This document shows, piece after piece, positions 51,016 to 60,848 of a DNA stretch of 64,000 nucleotides. This DNA is from Anderseniella sp039978075. GTDB taxonomy: Bacteria; Pseudomonadota; Alphaproteobacteria; Rhizobiales; Aestuariivirgaceae. The notes beneath the pieces are model-generated. The model worked only from the letters and a program-made list of their open reading frames with translations. It was not told where the DNA came from and made no database searches. The first letter of the stretch is position 1. Each line of letters opens with the position of its first letter. Both the position numbers and the translations under genes were made by a program. The DNA lies in NCBI GenBank assembly GCA_039978075.1, contig JBDWCA010000008.1:1-64000 (forward strand), in the 5' to 3' direction.

Positions 51016-52935
51016 ATGTCAGCTGAAGAAACCAGAAAGAAGGGGTTCTCGCGTCGCGCCGTGATGGCGGGAAGCGCAGCCGGAGCCGTTGTTGCAGGAA
51101 CGGGCGCCGCCACGGGCCTGTTCTCCAACGGAATAACAAAGGCTCGTGCGGCAGGATCGGCCAAGGTCAATCTCGCGCCGGGGGAACTTGATCCTTATTA
51201 CGGCTTCTGGTCGTCGGGACAAACCGGCGAAGTTCGCATTCTGGGTTTTCCGTCCATGCGTGAACTGATGCGCATTCCGGTCTTCAACCGCTGTTCTGCG
51301 ACCGGATGGGGCCAGACCAATGAGAGCCTCAAAGTGCTCACCGAGGGACTGACGGAAAAGACCAAGAATTTCCTGGCAGCCCGCAACATGAAGACCTATG
51401 ACAACGGTGACCTTCACCATCCGCATATGTCGTTCACCGAAGGCACCTATGACGGGCGTTATATTTTTGCCAATGACAAGGCGAACACCCGGGTTGCCCG
51501 CATTCGCTGCGACGTGATGAAGTGCGACAAGATTATCGAGATCCCCAACGCGCATGACATTCACGGCATGCGTCCGCAGAAGTATCCGCGCACCGGATAT
51601 GTGTTCGCAAACGGTGAGCATGAAGCGCCGCTGGTCAATGACGGCGAGATCCTCGATGATCCGTCGAAATACGTGAATATCTTTTCTGCCATCGACGGCG
51701 ACGAGATGAAAGTGGCCTGGCAGGTGAAGGTCAGCGGCAACCTTGACAACACCGACTGCGACTACCAGGGCAAGTATGCCTTCTCAACCAGCTACAACTC
51801 GGAAATGGGCATGACCCTTGCCGAGATGACCGAGAGCGAGCTTGACCATGTTGTGGTGTTCAACATCAAGGCCATCGAAGACGGCGTGAAAGCCGGCGAT
51901 GTCGAGGTTCTGAATGGCGTGCCGGTGATCAACGGGCTGAAAGGCGAGAACAAGAACTACACCCGTTACATTCCGATCCCGAACAGCCCGCACGGTGTCA
52001 ATGCCGCGCCGGACAAGAAGCATATCGTTATCAACGGTAAATTGTCTCCCACGGTATCCATCATCGATGTTGAAAAAGTTGATGCGTTGTTTGCAGACAA
52101 TGCAGATCCTAGGTCGTGCATCGTCGGTGAACCTGAGCTTGGTCTCGGGCCGCTTCACACCGCATTTGACGGCAAGGGGAACTGCTTCACAACGCTGTTC
52201 CTGGACAGCCAGGTGGTCAAGTGGAACATGGACAAGGCGATCAAGGCGTTTGCCGGTGAAAAGGTTGACCCGATCATCTCCAAGGTCGATGTGCACTATC
52301 AGCCGGGCCACAACTCCACGTCGATGGGAGAGACTGCCGAAGCCGATGGTGAATGGTTGATTTCGATGAACAAGTTCTCCAAGGACAGGTTCATCAATGT
52401 CGGTCCCCTGAAGCCTGAAAACGAGCAGCTGATCGATATTTCGAGCGATGAAATGAAGGTTGTCCATGATGGCCCGACGTTCGCAGAACCGCATGACAGT
52501 ATCATCGTGCGGGCAGATATCGTGAAGCCGGTCAATGTGTGGAAGCGCGATGATCCGATTTTTGCCGACGCCGTCAAACAGGCAAAGGCCGATGGTGTGG
52601 ATATCGAAAGTGACGACACCGTCATTCGAGATGGCAACAAGGTCCGCGTCTACATGACGTCAATCGCACCGCAGTTCGGACTGGAGAAATTCACCGTCAA
52701 GCAGGGCGATGAAGTCACCGTCTACGTGACCAACCTGGATGATATCGATGATGTCACCCATGGCTTCTGTATCTCCAACTACGGTGTGGCGATGGAGGTT
52801 GCGCCACAGGCGACGGCTTCGATCACCTTCACCGCAGACCGGCCCGGGGTGCACTGGTTCTACTGCCAGTGGTTCTGCCATGCGCTGCACATGGAGATGC
52901 GGGGCCGCATGTTTGTTGAACCGCGTGCGTCATAG
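51016..52935 (+). CDS. nosZ: Nitrous-oxide reductase NosZ (clade I, Tat-exported)
   Basis: A 639-residue periplasmic copper enzyme reducing N2O to N2. The start at 51016 follows AAAGGAG, and the N-terminus has a Tat signal (GFSRRAVMAG), placing it in clade I. The seven-bladed propeller carries CuZ histidines (DLHHPHMS near residue 135 and later His-rich sites such as HSTSMGE-type). The C-terminal cupredoxin has the CuA motif with Cys617, Cys621, His625 and Met628. A longer frame upstream lies inside nosR and is not used. Confidence 0.97.
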   Translation: MSAEETRKKGFSRRAVMAGSAAGAVVAGTGAATGLFSNGITKARAAGSAKVNLAPGELDPYYGFWSSGQTGEVRILGFPSMRELMRIPVFNRCSATGWGQTNESLKVLTEGLTEKTKNFLAARNMKTYDNGDLHHPHMSFTEGTYDGRYIFANDKANTRVARIRCDVMKCDKIIEIPNAHDIHGMRPQKYPRTGYVFANGEHEAPLVNDGEILDDPSKYVNIFSAIDGDEMKVAWQVKVSGNLDNTDCDYQGKYAFSTSYNSEMGMTLAEMTESELDHVVVFNIKAIEDGVKAGDVEVLNGVPVINGLKGENKNYTRYIPIPNSPHGVNAAPDKKHIVINGKLSPTVSIIDVEKVDALFADNADPRSCIVGEPELGLGPLHTAFDGKGNCFTTLFLDSQVVKWNMDKAIKAFAGEKVDPIISKVDVHYQPGHNSTSMGETAEADGEWLISMNKFSKDRFINVGPLKPENEQLIDISSDEMKVVHDGPTFAEPHDSIIVRADIVKPVNVWKRDDPIFADAVKQAKADGVDIESDDTVIRDGNKVRVYMTSIAPQFGLEKFTVKQGDEVTVYVTNLDDIDDVTHGFCISNYGVAMEVAPQATASITFTADRPGVHWFYCQWFCHALHMEMRGRMFVEPRAS

Positions 52936-52946
52936 GGCTGCGTGAC

Positions 52947-54215
52947 ATGAAACGAATGGTCCGTACCATACAAGGTGTGTTGCTGCTCGCATTGCTTGCA
53001 ACATCGGCGTTTGCTGCCGATGTTGCAGTGAAGCCCGGCAAGGACGCACTGGTGCGGGCCATCCAGTCTGCCCAGCCTGGAGACAGGCTGATGCTGGCGA
53101 CCGGCACTTACACCGGTGGCCTGCTCATTACAAAGCCGCTTGAGATTTACGGCGATGGTCATGTTCATGTTCAGGGTACCGAAGCGGGATCGGTTATCAG
53201 GGTTGATGCGCCTGATGTTGTCGTGTCCGGCTTGCGACTGACCGGATCAGGCTCCGATCATCAGACAATCGACAGTGGCGTCCAGCTTACCAAGAAGGCG
53301 ACGAATGCAATTGTCCGTGACAACCTGATCGAAGGAAATCTCTACGGTGTGGACATTCACGGTGCGCGTAATGCAGTGGTCGAAGGCAACACCATTATCG
53401 GCCGCCGGGACCGGTTGATGAACCGGCGGGGTAACGGTGTTTACGTATGGAATGCACCGGGTGCCCAGGTTCTGGGCAACATGGTGCGGTATGGCCGCGA
53501 CGGCATATTTGTTAATTCCAGCAAGAAGAACTCGTTCAGGAACAACAGGTTTGAAAACTTACGGTTTGCGGTTCACTACATGTACGCCGATGACAGCGAA
53601 GTCTCCGGCAATGTGTCGATAGGCAATCACCTTGGCTATGCGATCATGTTCACCACCCGCGTCAAGATCACCAACAACACGTCGATTGGTGACCGCGATC
53701 ACGGCATCATGCTGAACTACGCCAATAGTGCGGTTCTGAAGGGCAATGTGGTGCGCGGCGGCGGCAAGAAATGCCTCTTCATGTACAACGCCAACAAAAA
53801 CATCATGCGCAACAACCACTTTGAGGGTTGCCCGATCGGCATTCATTTCACCGCCGGTTCCGAGCGCAACAGGATTATCGGCAACTCATTCATTGGCAAT
53901 CAACGGCAGGTCAAGTTCGTCGGATCAAGAGATCACATCTGGTCCGGCAATTACTGGAGCGATCACAGCGCTTATGACGTGAACGGTGACGGTGTTGCCG
54001 ACCAGGCATTTCGTCCCAATGACACGATGGACCAGATCCTGTGGACGCAGCCGTCGGCGAAGCTGCTGCTGGGCAGCCCTGCAGTACAACTCATCCGTTG
54101 GGCGCAGAAAGAGTTTCCCGCCCTGTTGCCCGGTGGCGTGGTGGACGACAAGCCACTTATGACACCGGCGCTCAGGCCGGAAGCTGGGATCGGAACCGGG
54201 GTACAAGCGCAATGA
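52947..54215 (+). CDS. nosD: NosD periplasmic beta-helix protein
   Basis: A 422-residue secreted protein with a signal peptide ending AFAAD and many CASH-type parallel beta-helix repeats (NxIxGN motifs such as NNTSIGDRDHGI, NSAVLKGN). NosD works with NosFY in supplying sulfur or copper for the CuZ site of NosZ. It starts 11 bp after nosZ and overlaps nosF by 4 bp. Confidence 0.95.
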   Translation: MKRMVRTIQGVLLLALLATSAFAADVAVKPGKDALVRAIQSAQPGDRLMLATGTYTGGLLITKPLEIYGDGHVHVQGTEAGSVIRVDAPDVVVSGLRLTGSGSDHQTIDSGVQLTKKATNAIVRDNLIEGNLYGVDIHGARNAVVEGNTIIGRRDRLMNRRGNGVYVWNAPGAQVLGNMVRYGRDGIFVNSSKKNSFRNNRFENLRFAVHYMYADDSEVSGNVSIGNHLGYAIMFTTRVKITNNTSIGDRDHGIMLNYANSAVLKGNVVRGGGKKCLFMYNANKNIMRNNHFEGCPIGIHFTAGSERNRIIGNSFIGNQRQVKFVGSRDHIWSGNYWSDHSAYDVNGDGVADQAFRPNDTMDQILWTQPSAKLLLGSPAVQLIRWAQKEFPALLPGGVVDDKPLMTPALRPEAGIGTGVQAQ

Positions 54216-55123
54216 ATATGGTCCTGGAAACAGACAATGTCTCGCGGCGCTTCAAGGCGGTTGAAGCTCTGAAACAGGTATCGCTGGATGTGGCGTCCGG
54301 TGAAAAGGTCGCGCTGCTGGGTCATAATGGCGCCGGCAAGACCACCTTGTTCAGGGTCATTCTGGGCTTCCTGCGCGCCAACGGTGGCAGCGTCTCGATA
54401 AACGGTCAGGCGCCCGGCAGCCGGCTGGCCAGGCGCGATGTATCCTACCTGCCGGAAAGCGTCGCGTTTCCCAAAATGCTGACGGGCCGGGAGATTGTGT
54501 CTTTCTATGCAAAGCTCAAGTCTGCCGATGCCGGAGAGGTAGCGAGCGCCCTGGAGAAGGTCGATCTCGCCGATGCTGCCGACAGGCGGTGTGGCGAATA
54601 CTCGAAAGGCATGCGGCAAAGGTTGGGGCTGGCGCAGGCAATTGTCGGTGAACCCAGTTTGATGCTGCTTGATGAGCCTACGTCCGGGCTCGACCCGATC
54701 TCGCGACAGCGCTTTTACTCGCTGATTGACGACGTTGCCGGCAGGGGCACGGCTGTTCTTTTGTCGTCGCATGGATTGAGCGAGCTTGAATTGAAGACCG
54801 ACCGGGTTGCCATTCTGCGCAAGGGCGAATTGGTAGCCAACGGATCGCTGGCTGAACTGCAAAACTCGGCAAACCTGCCGATCCGCATTCGGGTACGGTC
54901 AAATTCAGATGACGTCGAAAGCGTGCACGCACGGTTTGGCGGTCAGCGGGTCAACGGTGAGTCAGTTGAATTCAACTGTGCCGGACCGGACAAGATGGCG
55001 CGCCTTTCGGCGATTTCGCAACTCGGCACGGCTGTGAGCGATGTGGATATCTCGTCGCCAAGCCTTGATGAGGTATATCGCTATTTCTCCCGGGATGACG
55101 CAGAGGGAGGCGATGAGGCATGA
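54212..55123 (+). CDS. nosF: NosF ABC ATPase
   Basis: A 303-residue ATPase with Walker A LGHNGAGKTT, signature YSKGMRQRLG, Walker B LMLLDEPTSGLD, and a C-terminal extension typical of ABC-2 ATPases. The ATG at 54212 overlaps the nosD stop by 4 bp; a longer upstream frame lies inside nosD. It energises NosY for NosZ copper-site assembly. Confidence 0.95.
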   Translation: MNMVLETDNVSRRFKAVEALKQVSLDVASGEKVALLGHNGAGKTTLFRVILGFLRANGGSVSINGQAPGSRLARRDVSYLPESVAFPKMLTGREIVSFYAKLKSADAGEVASALEKVDLADAADRRCGEYSKGMRQRLGLAQAIVGEPSLMLLDEPTSGLDPISRQRFYSLIDDVAGRGTAVLLSSHGLSELELKTDRVAILRKGELVANGSLAELQNSANLPIRIRVRSNSDDVESVHARFGGQRVNGESVEFNCAGPDKMARLSAISQLGTAVSDVDISSPSLDEVYRYFSRDDAEGGDEA

Positions 55124-55950
55124 GCGCCATTCTCGCAATTGCGCAGACGGAAATCCGCATCGGGATTCGTAACCGCTGGGTGCTGCTGGCGTCGATCATC
55201 CTGCTGGTGTTTGCCCTGCTGCTGGCCCTGCTGGGCAGCGCGCCGTCCGGCGCAACGAAAGCAGACGGCCTGAGTGTCGTGGTCGCCAGCCTGTCCACGC
55301 TGTCGGTGTACCTGGTCCCGCTGATTGCACTCTTGTTGTCATTTGACGCGATTGCCGGTGAGATTGACCGTGGAACGCTGCAATTGACATTGGCCACCCC
55401 GGTTTCGCGGGGGCAGGTTCTGTTTGGCAAGTTTTGCGGCCATGTCATCGTGTTGTCGATGGCTGTTGTGCTCGGCTATGGCGTTGCCGGTGCACTTGTG
55501 TTTGCCGCCGGACAAAACACTGGCATGGATGGTGTTGTAGATCTGGTGCGCGTAATCGGTACCAGTCTGGCGCTGGGCGCAACCTTCATTGCGATTGGCT
55601 ATGTGGCCAGCGTCAGCGTGCGCCAGACAGGGACCGCCGCGGCGCTGGCGGTTGCCATCTGGCTGTTCGCGGTCGTGCTTTACGATCTGGCGCTGCTGGG
55701 CGGACTGCTGGCCAGTTCAGATGGATTTTTTGCCAAGGATCTGTTTCCCTATTTGCTCCTGCTCAACCCGGCCGATGCATTCCGGGTGTTTAATATGGCG
55801 GCAATCGATGCTGCCGGGGCATCGACCGGACTTGCCGCAGGTGGCCACGCAATGCCGTTCGGGCCGCAACTTGCCATCATCAGCCCGTTTGTGTGGATGG
55901 CAATAGCACTCGGTCTGTCGACCGCGATTCTCAGGAGAGTACAGCCATGA
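55120..55950 (+). CDS. nosY: NosY ABC permease
   Basis: A 276-residue membrane protein with six hydrophobic segments and the ABC-2 pattern (EIDRGTLQLTLATPVSR between helices). It overlaps nosF and nosL by 4 bp each. With NosF and NosD it forms the maturation transporter. Confidence 0.95.
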   Translation: MSAILAIAQTEIRIGIRNRWVLLASIILLVFALLLALLGSAPSGATKADGLSVVVASLSTLSVYLVPLIALLLSFDAIAGEIDRGTLQLTLATPVSRGQVLFGKFCGHVIVLSMAVVLGYGVAGALVFAAGQNTGMDGVVDLVRVIGTSLALGATFIAIGYVASVSVRQTGTAAALAVAIWLFAVVLYDLALLGGLLASSDGFFAKDLFPYLLLLNPADAFRVFNMAAIDAAGASTGLAAGGHAMPFGPQLAIISPFVWMAIALGLSTAILRRVQP

Positions 55951-56498
55951 CCAGAAAGACCATCGGTGTCTCGCTTTGTCTCACTTGCCTGCTGTTCTTG
56001 TCGGCCTGCAATGAGCAGAGCGCAAAACTGGATGTGCCGGCACCCGTTGCCATGACCGAAGAGGCGGTGGGGCATTACTGCAATATGACCATTCTGGAAC
56101 ACACCGGACCTAAAGCGCAGGTGCACCTTGAACGCCTGTTGTTTCCGATCTTTTTCTCCCAGGTGCGCGACGCGATTGCCTTCATGCGGCTACCGGAGGA
56201 AACCCAGGACGCTGTCGTCGTCTATGTCAATGACATGGGAAAATCCGAGCAATGGGATTTCCCTGGCGACAACACATGGATCGATATCCAGAAGGCTTAT
56301 TTCGTTATCAACAGTAACAGAACAGGGGGCATGGGCGCGCCGGAAACAATCCCGTTCGGCACCGAGGCCTCTGCGAAACGTTTTTCCGGCAAGCACGGAG
56401 GTGAAGTCGTGCGCCTGACAGAAATTCCTGACGCGTATGTGCTTGGCCCGGTTGATCTGAAACAGCAGAGCCAATTGACCACGGATTCGATCAAATGA
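55947..56498 (+). CDS. nosL: NosL copper-binding lipoprotein
   Basis: A 183-residue lipoprotein with the lipobox LSAC (Cys21). The copper(I)-binding region HYCNM has Cys45 and Met47 close to the mature N-terminus. NosL delivers copper to NosZ. The start overlaps the nosY stop by 4 bp. Confidence 0.94.
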   Translation: MTRKTIGVSLCLTCLLFLSACNEQSAKLDVPAPVAMTEEAVGHYCNMTILEHTGPKAQVHLERLLFPIFFSQVRDAIAFMRLPEETQDAVVVYVNDMGKSEQWDFPGDNTWIDIQKAYFVINSNRTGGMGAPETIPFGTEASAKRFSGKHGGEVVRLTEIPDAYVLGPVDLKQQSQLTTDSIK

Positions 56499-57439
56499 AG
56501 TTATCCCGCCGCCGCTTCCTGACGATTTCGGCCGGGCTGGCGCTGGGGGGAGCAGCCGGTCCAGCCTTTGGGAAGACCGTCTCATGGCGGGGTGTTGCGC
56601 TCGGCGCGGAAGCAAAGCTGATCATAACCGGCCTGCCGGAAGTCGACGGCAGGCGTCTAATCCAGCTGGCGCTGAAAGAGATAGATCGTCTTGAGAATAT
56701 CTTCAGCCTGTATCGGAATGACAGTGCTTTGTCGGTCCTCAACTCCGAAAACCGGTTGCAATCACCGCCTGCCGAGCTCTTGTCTGTGCTGTCCCAGGTA
56801 AGTGCTGTACATGCGGCAACGGGTGGGTTGTTCGATCCCACTGTGCAGCCACTATGGCAGGTATTTGCAGAACACGGCGGCAGACCTGGCCGGGAGCTTG
56901 TCACTGCTGCATTGGCAAAGGTCGGATGGCCGCTGGTGAACTACGGCACAAAGGAAATCAGGTTCGCCAGACCCGGTATGCAACTGACGTTGAACGGTAT
57001 CGCACAGGGCTTTGTCACAGACAGGATAACCGCATTGCTTCGTTCTGAAGGCCTGGAAAACGCGGTCGTCAATATTGGCGAACTATCCGCCATGGGCCGC
57101 CAGCCCGGCACTGACGGATGGCCGGTTGGCCTCGCCGTGCACGGCGATGAAGCTGCCACAGATGTCATAGAGTTGAAAGACCGCTGTGTGGCGACGTCTG
57201 CATCGATGGGCACTACATTTGACGGTGTGAACAGTCACATCATCTGCCCGGTGACGGGGCGTCCGGTTCGCTCAAGGTGGCAACGGGTGAGTGTTGTGCA
57301 TCGCTTGGCAGCAATAGCTGACGGGCTTTCAACCGCCGCTATCATGATGGACGAGGCGCACCTGATTGAGTGTATCGGGACATTCAGCGATCTCAGCGTG
57401 AATGCCCGACGGTCCGATGGATCCCTGCTGGTCGTCTGA
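56495..57439 (+). CDS. nosX: NosX, ApbE-type FMN transferase for NosR
   Basis: A 314-residue periplasmic flavin transferase with a Tat signal (LSRRRFLTISAGLALGG). ApbE motifs are visible: GGLFDPTVQPLW, LNGIAQGFVTDR, NIGELSAMG and ATSASMG near the flavin site. It attaches FMN to NosR. It is the last gene of the operon and overlaps nosL by 4 bp. Confidence 0.94.
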   Translation: MKLSRRRFLTISAGLALGGAAGPAFGKTVSWRGVALGAEAKLIITGLPEVDGRRLIQLALKEIDRLENIFSLYRNDSALSVLNSENRLQSPPAELLSVLSQVSAVHAATGGLFDPTVQPLWQVFAEHGGRPGRELVTAALAKVGWPLVNYGTKEIRFARPGMQLTLNGIAQGFVTDRITALLRSEGLENAVVNIGELSAMGRQPGTDGWPVGLAVHGDEAATDVIELKDRCVATSASMGTTFDGVNSHIICPVTGRPVRSRWQRVSVVHRLAAIADGLSTAAIMMDEAHLIECIGTFSDLSVNARRSDGSLLVV

Positions 57440-57505
57440 CAGCCCACACTCCAGGAACTGTTGCTCTGCAATCTGACTGGCTGTCGCTGTGTGCCGCGGC
57501 AAATG

Positions 57506-58300
57506 TTACTGGCACAACCTGTAACCGCCGCGTCGGACCGCGAGATCCAGATGCAGGTGATTGGCGTGTGCGGCATTGGTTGTCGGGCCGAGCACCGTGG
57601 TGAAATAGGCACAGGACCCGCCGCGTACGGCCGCCTGGAATGCGCGTGCCGGCTCAATGCTGTTAGGCCGTGGCGCGATCAGCACCTTGCGGCCGTCTTT
57701 CAGTTCAAATCCCATCACATCCACGCCGTTGGCAAACCCGTGTTCGCTGACCTTGCCGTTCGCTGCATTGTTGCGCCGCCGACACTGGTAGGACGTCGAG
57801 ATGAGTATTTTTGAAAGATCGTCTTGGAGGTGGAGCCTGGCAGCTGGTTTGACGACCTCCCGGGACCATTTGGCAAGAGCGAGTGCTACCTCGCAACGCA
57901 CCTGAGGTTCACCGGTCACGCGTACCTGCTTGCCCACCGTTTCCAGGTTCAGCGGCCGTGGCCAACCGCAAATGCTTTCGCCTTCCAGCGGCTTGCCGAC
58001 AGAAAACCTTGCTCCCAGGGATCTCACTGCTGCTTCGCATTTTTTAGCGCCGGCGAGATCAAACGCCGGCACAGTTTGCTTCGGAGGCGCTGGAGCCACA
58101 CTTTCGTCTTTCGCCTTGGCGGCTGGATCGAGTTTGTCTTTCTTTGCCCCGTCGAGTTGCGGCTTGGGTCGTGGCACCGGAATATCGGACGCAGCTCTTA
58201 CCGGTGTTGCGAACATCGCTAGCAGCACCGCACCGGCAACGGCATACGACAAGGAAATGGCAGTCAAACCTGACAAGCGGGAAGCCCCCAAAAGCGACAA
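57506..58300 (-). CDS. Extensin-like family secreted protein
   Basis: A 264-residue exported protein. A signal segment (residues 12-36) is followed by a Pro/Lys-rich linker (40-75), then the extensin-like C-terminal domain with paired cysteines (KKCEAAVRSLG, SICGWP, VRCEVALALAKW, YQCRRRNNA, GSCAYF, RLCQ) and the conserved HGFANGVD and HANHLHLD histidines. The HxxxxxxD...HxH pattern resembles D,D-carboxypeptidase-like zinc folds, so a cell-wall role is likely. It converges on nosX. Confidence 0.85.
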   Translation of the reverse strand: MSLLGASRLSGLTAISLSYAVAGAVLLAMFATPVRAASDIPVPRPKPQLDGAKKDKLDPAAKAKDESVAPAPPKQTVPAFDLAGAKKCEAAVRSLGARFSVGKPLEGESICGWPRPLNLETVGKQVRVTGEPQVRCEVALALAKWSREVVKPAARLHLQDDLSKILISTSYQCRRRNNAANGKVSEHGFANGVDVMGFELKDGRKVLIAPRPNSIEPARAFQAAVRGGSCAYFTTVLGPTTNAAHANHLHLDLAVRRGGYRLCQ

Positions 58301-58373
58301 AGCAGATGCTGTTACTCCTGCATCGCCGGCAGAGTCAATTCATCAGCGCGATGTTGCTGCCTGCCGTTTCCAG

Positions 58374-58811
58374 TCAGTTTGCCAGACGAATGGTCAATCC
58401 GCCGAGATCAAGTGATGCTTCCAGACCAACCTGCGAGCCGCGCATTGCAAGCTCGACACCGAGCTCGTTGGTTGCCAGGATATTTGTGCCGCCTTCGCCG
58501 GCTGCAGCAGAAGCGCCCAATCTGGCATAAGTGCCTTCAATATCCCTGACATTACGGAGGTTACGCGCATTGCCCCTGAGGGACATTTTCGACGCCCCGA
58601 TTATCAGGCCGGCGTTGATGCCACCGATGTCCAGCGCATAGCGCCGGCCACCACATTGTAACGTACCAGTGCCCCCGGCAGCGCCGATGACGAAACCGCC
58701 TTTGGTGATATCCATGCTTATCCGGCAGGTCATTTCTGCTTGCGCCACAGTGGTAGTTGCCGCCATGGCTCCCAGGACGATACCGGCGAGGCCCAGTTTG
58801 ATTCTGCTCAT
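58374..58811 (-). CDS. Small secreted protein, EipA/DUF1134-like
   Basis: A 145-residue exported protein with a signal peptide cleaved after AQA. The mature part has Gly-rich beta segments (GGFVIGAAGGTGTLQ, DIGGINAGLIIGAS, SQVGLEASLDLGGL) that recall the envelope-integrity EipA-type fold of alphaproteobacteria. Two cysteines (TCRIS and LQCGG) may form a disulfide. The family link is by eye and not certain. Confidence 0.6.
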   Translation of the reverse strand: MSRIKLGLAGIVLGAMAATTTVAQAEMTCRISMDITKGGFVIGAAGGTGTLQCGGRRYALDIGGINAGLIIGASKMSLRGNARNLRNVRDIEGTYARLGASAAAGEGGTNILATNELGVELAMRGSQVGLEASLDLGGLTIRLAN

Positions 58812-59181
58812 GACAATTGCTCCTTGTGACGCCCTGCGTCTGGATTGATTGATGTGGATAAACGCCCCTGGCAGGCGAAAGTTCCGTAAAAAGCCTCCAC
58901 CATACGATCAGGGCATTCTGTCGGTTGACCTGACAAGTCATACAAAGTCTTGCGACGTGAGTGTGGCTGGAATTGGGTAAGATAACTGGCAGGGCCGGTT
59001 TGCGGGAGTTGCCTGGCCAACTGCCATTGCAAGTGTCTGGATACGATTATTCTGACATTTATCCGTCTTTGAAACGGGTGTTCAGGGATTGAATTACCTG
59101 TGCTGAAAAACCTATCTGGTTCAATACGTTGGCTGTGATCACTCAAACGGTGAATCAAATCTTTCCTTGCAGGCAGCTCGA
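58812..59181. other. 370-bp intergenic region
   Basis: No gene is seen here. It includes the promoter for the small secreted protein (minus strand) and copy C of the extragenic repeat near its right end. Confidence 0.5.
59105..59165 (+). repeat. Degenerate extragenic repeat, copy C
   Basis: The sequence TTCAATACGTTG followed by ACTCAAACGGTGAATCAAAT matches the right part of copy B (37133-37190). It abuts the end of the NYN/LOTUS gene. It looks like a decayed mobile-element end. Confidence 0.45.
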
Positions 59182-59958
59182 TTAGTTCCGGCTGGCGGGT
59201 GCCTGTTGCTTACCGTTTGTGTTTCGCGGTTCTTTCCCTGCCGGTTTGATGCGGATGCGCATGGCTCCGCCTTTCGGGTGATCAAGCTCGAAGGTAATTA
59301 TCTTGCGGATGAGATCGCTCAGCTTGCGGGATCCGAACGTTCTGGGATCGAAGTCAGGATAAAGGTTGAGAAGCTGTTTTCCAACTTGCCCGAGCAGGAC
59401 CCAATCGTCCTCGGTCTCGACCTGATCAATGGCCTTCTTGATGAGTGGGGTGGCTGCTTTGGGCGACTTGAGTGGTTTGTCCTGCGGGTCCTGACCGTCA
59501 CCATTGACATTCCTCACGGGCAGCAGGTTCTCCGTGTAAATGAACCTGCCGCACGCCTGGCGAAAACTCTCCGGTGTTTTCTGCTCGCCAAAGCCATATA
59601 CATCAACGCCCTGTTCCCTGATCCGGGATGCAAGCCGGGTGAAGTCGCTGTCGGAAGACACCAGGCAGAATCCGGAAAACCGGTCGCTGTACAACAGATC
59701 CATTGCATCTATGACCAGAGTAATGTCGGAAGCATTCTTGCCGGTTGTATATGCATACTGCTGTTGCGGAACGATGGCATGCTTTGTCAGTTGATCTTCC
59801 CAGCCTTTCAGGCGGCCGCTTGCAAAGTCGCCGTAAATTCTCCGGGCACTGGCCTGACCTATTGTGGCAATTTCCTCAAACAACCTGTCGGCGATTTTCG
59901 ATGATGCATTGTCGGCATCTATTAAGACGGCAAGTCGGGGGGAGTGTGGTTCGGCCAA
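59182..59958 (-). CDS. NYN (PIN-like) RNase domain protein with OST-HTH/LOTUS domain
   Basis: A 258-residue cytoplasmic protein. The N-terminal NYN domain has the acidic site residues LIDADNAS (near 12), NASDITLVIDAMD and CLVSSDSDFTRLA. A linker (150-170) joins a C-terminal OST-HTH/LOTUS-type RNA-binding domain (DDWVLLGQVGKQL...FGSRKLSDLI). Such proteins are predicted RNA nucleases. Confidence 0.88.
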   Translation of the reverse strand: MAEPHSPRLAVLIDADNASSKIADRLFEEIATIGQASARRIYGDFASGRLKGWEDQLTKHAIVPQQQYAYTTGKNASDITLVIDAMDLLYSDRFSGFCLVSSDSDFTRLASRIREQGVDVYGFGEQKTPESFRQACGRFIYTENLLPVRNVNGDGQDPQDKPLKSPKAATPLIKKAIDQVETEDDWVLLGQVGKQLLNLYPDFDPRTFGSRKLSDLIRKIITFELDHPKGGAMRIRIKPAGKEPRNTNGKQQAPASRN

Positions 59959-60058
59959 TGTTTCACCTCAGGATCGAGTTTCAATTCAGCGTATACTGAG
60001 GGAAGCAGCCACCTTGCACAATCAAAAGTGTTGTGGCTGGCAGAAGCTGCCGCGACGA

Positions 60059-60781
60059 CTAGACTGTCAGGTCCTTCACCAGATATCCGACGCCATAGGC
60101 AAGACCGGATGCAGTCAGTCCGATTGCCAGTGTCTCAAGACCGGATTGCCACCATGTTGCCAGTGACCAATTGCTCTTGATGGTACCGATCACGAAGAAC
60201 GCCAGAAACGTCATGGCAAGCGCGATCACAAAGGCATCAGCAAGCCCGAGCAGAAATGGCGCCAGGGGGATTGAGCCAAACAGGACGAATGACGCCATGG
60301 TGGCGAGCCCTGATTTGAGGGGAGAGCGGAGATTGGTGGTCAAGCCATACTCATCGACCAGCATGGTGTTGATCCAGGTTTCTTCACTGGATGTTACCGC
60401 TTCTACTGCGTCTTCCAGTGCTGTTCCTTCCAGACCCTTGCCCTGCAGGATCTGCCGGACTTCTTCTCGTTCGCCTTCGGGTTCCTGCCTGATGTGACGC
60501 CTTTCGATTTCGCGGTAGCGGGCAAGTTCGTCAACTTCGGTCTTGGTGCCCGTGTAGTTGCTTGCCGCCATCGAGAAACCATCCGCCAGCAAATTGGCAA
60601 GGCCGAGGACCAAAATGATGTTGGCCGACAGGCCCGCGCCAAGAACACCTGCAACAATGGCAAATGTGGTAATGGCCCCGTCAATGCCGCCATAGACCCA
60701 GTCGCGCAGGTAATTGGGCCGGGTCTCCGCAGCCAACCTGGTTCTGATACCTTCAATGCTGTGATCGTGTTCAAGTTGCAT
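60059..60781 (-). CDS. VIT1/CCC1-family iron/manganese transporter-like membrane protein
   Basis: A 240-residue membrane protein. The signature YGGIDGAITTFAIVAGVLGA opens helix 1, followed by GLANLLADGFSMAASNY, an acidic cytoplasmic domain rich in Glu (residues 80-130), and three C-terminal helices. Family members move ferrous iron or manganese out of the cytosol. An FNR-type box lies about 70 bp upstream of its start. Confidence 0.88.
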   Translation of the reverse strand: MQLEHDHSIEGIRTRLAAETRPNYLRDWVYGGIDGAITTFAIVAGVLGAGLSANIILVLGLANLLADGFSMAASNYTGTKTEVDELARYREIERRHIRQEPEGEREEVRQILQGKGLEGTALEDAVEAVTSSEETWINTMLVDEYGLTTNLRSPLKSGLATMASFVLFGSIPLAPFLLGLADAFVIALAMTFLAFFVIGTIKSNWSLATWWQSGLETLAIGLTASGLAYGVGYLVKDLTV

Positions 60782-60848
60782 GACCGCGGCTCCAGGACTT
60801 ACGTGTTCGTCATGTTAGCGACAGTGCGGTACTGACCTGCGATACTCC

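Noticed and set aside
53972..54862. A 296-codon minus-strand frame across nosD and nosF
   Set aside because: It is a shadow of two well-supported coding regions and has no family features.
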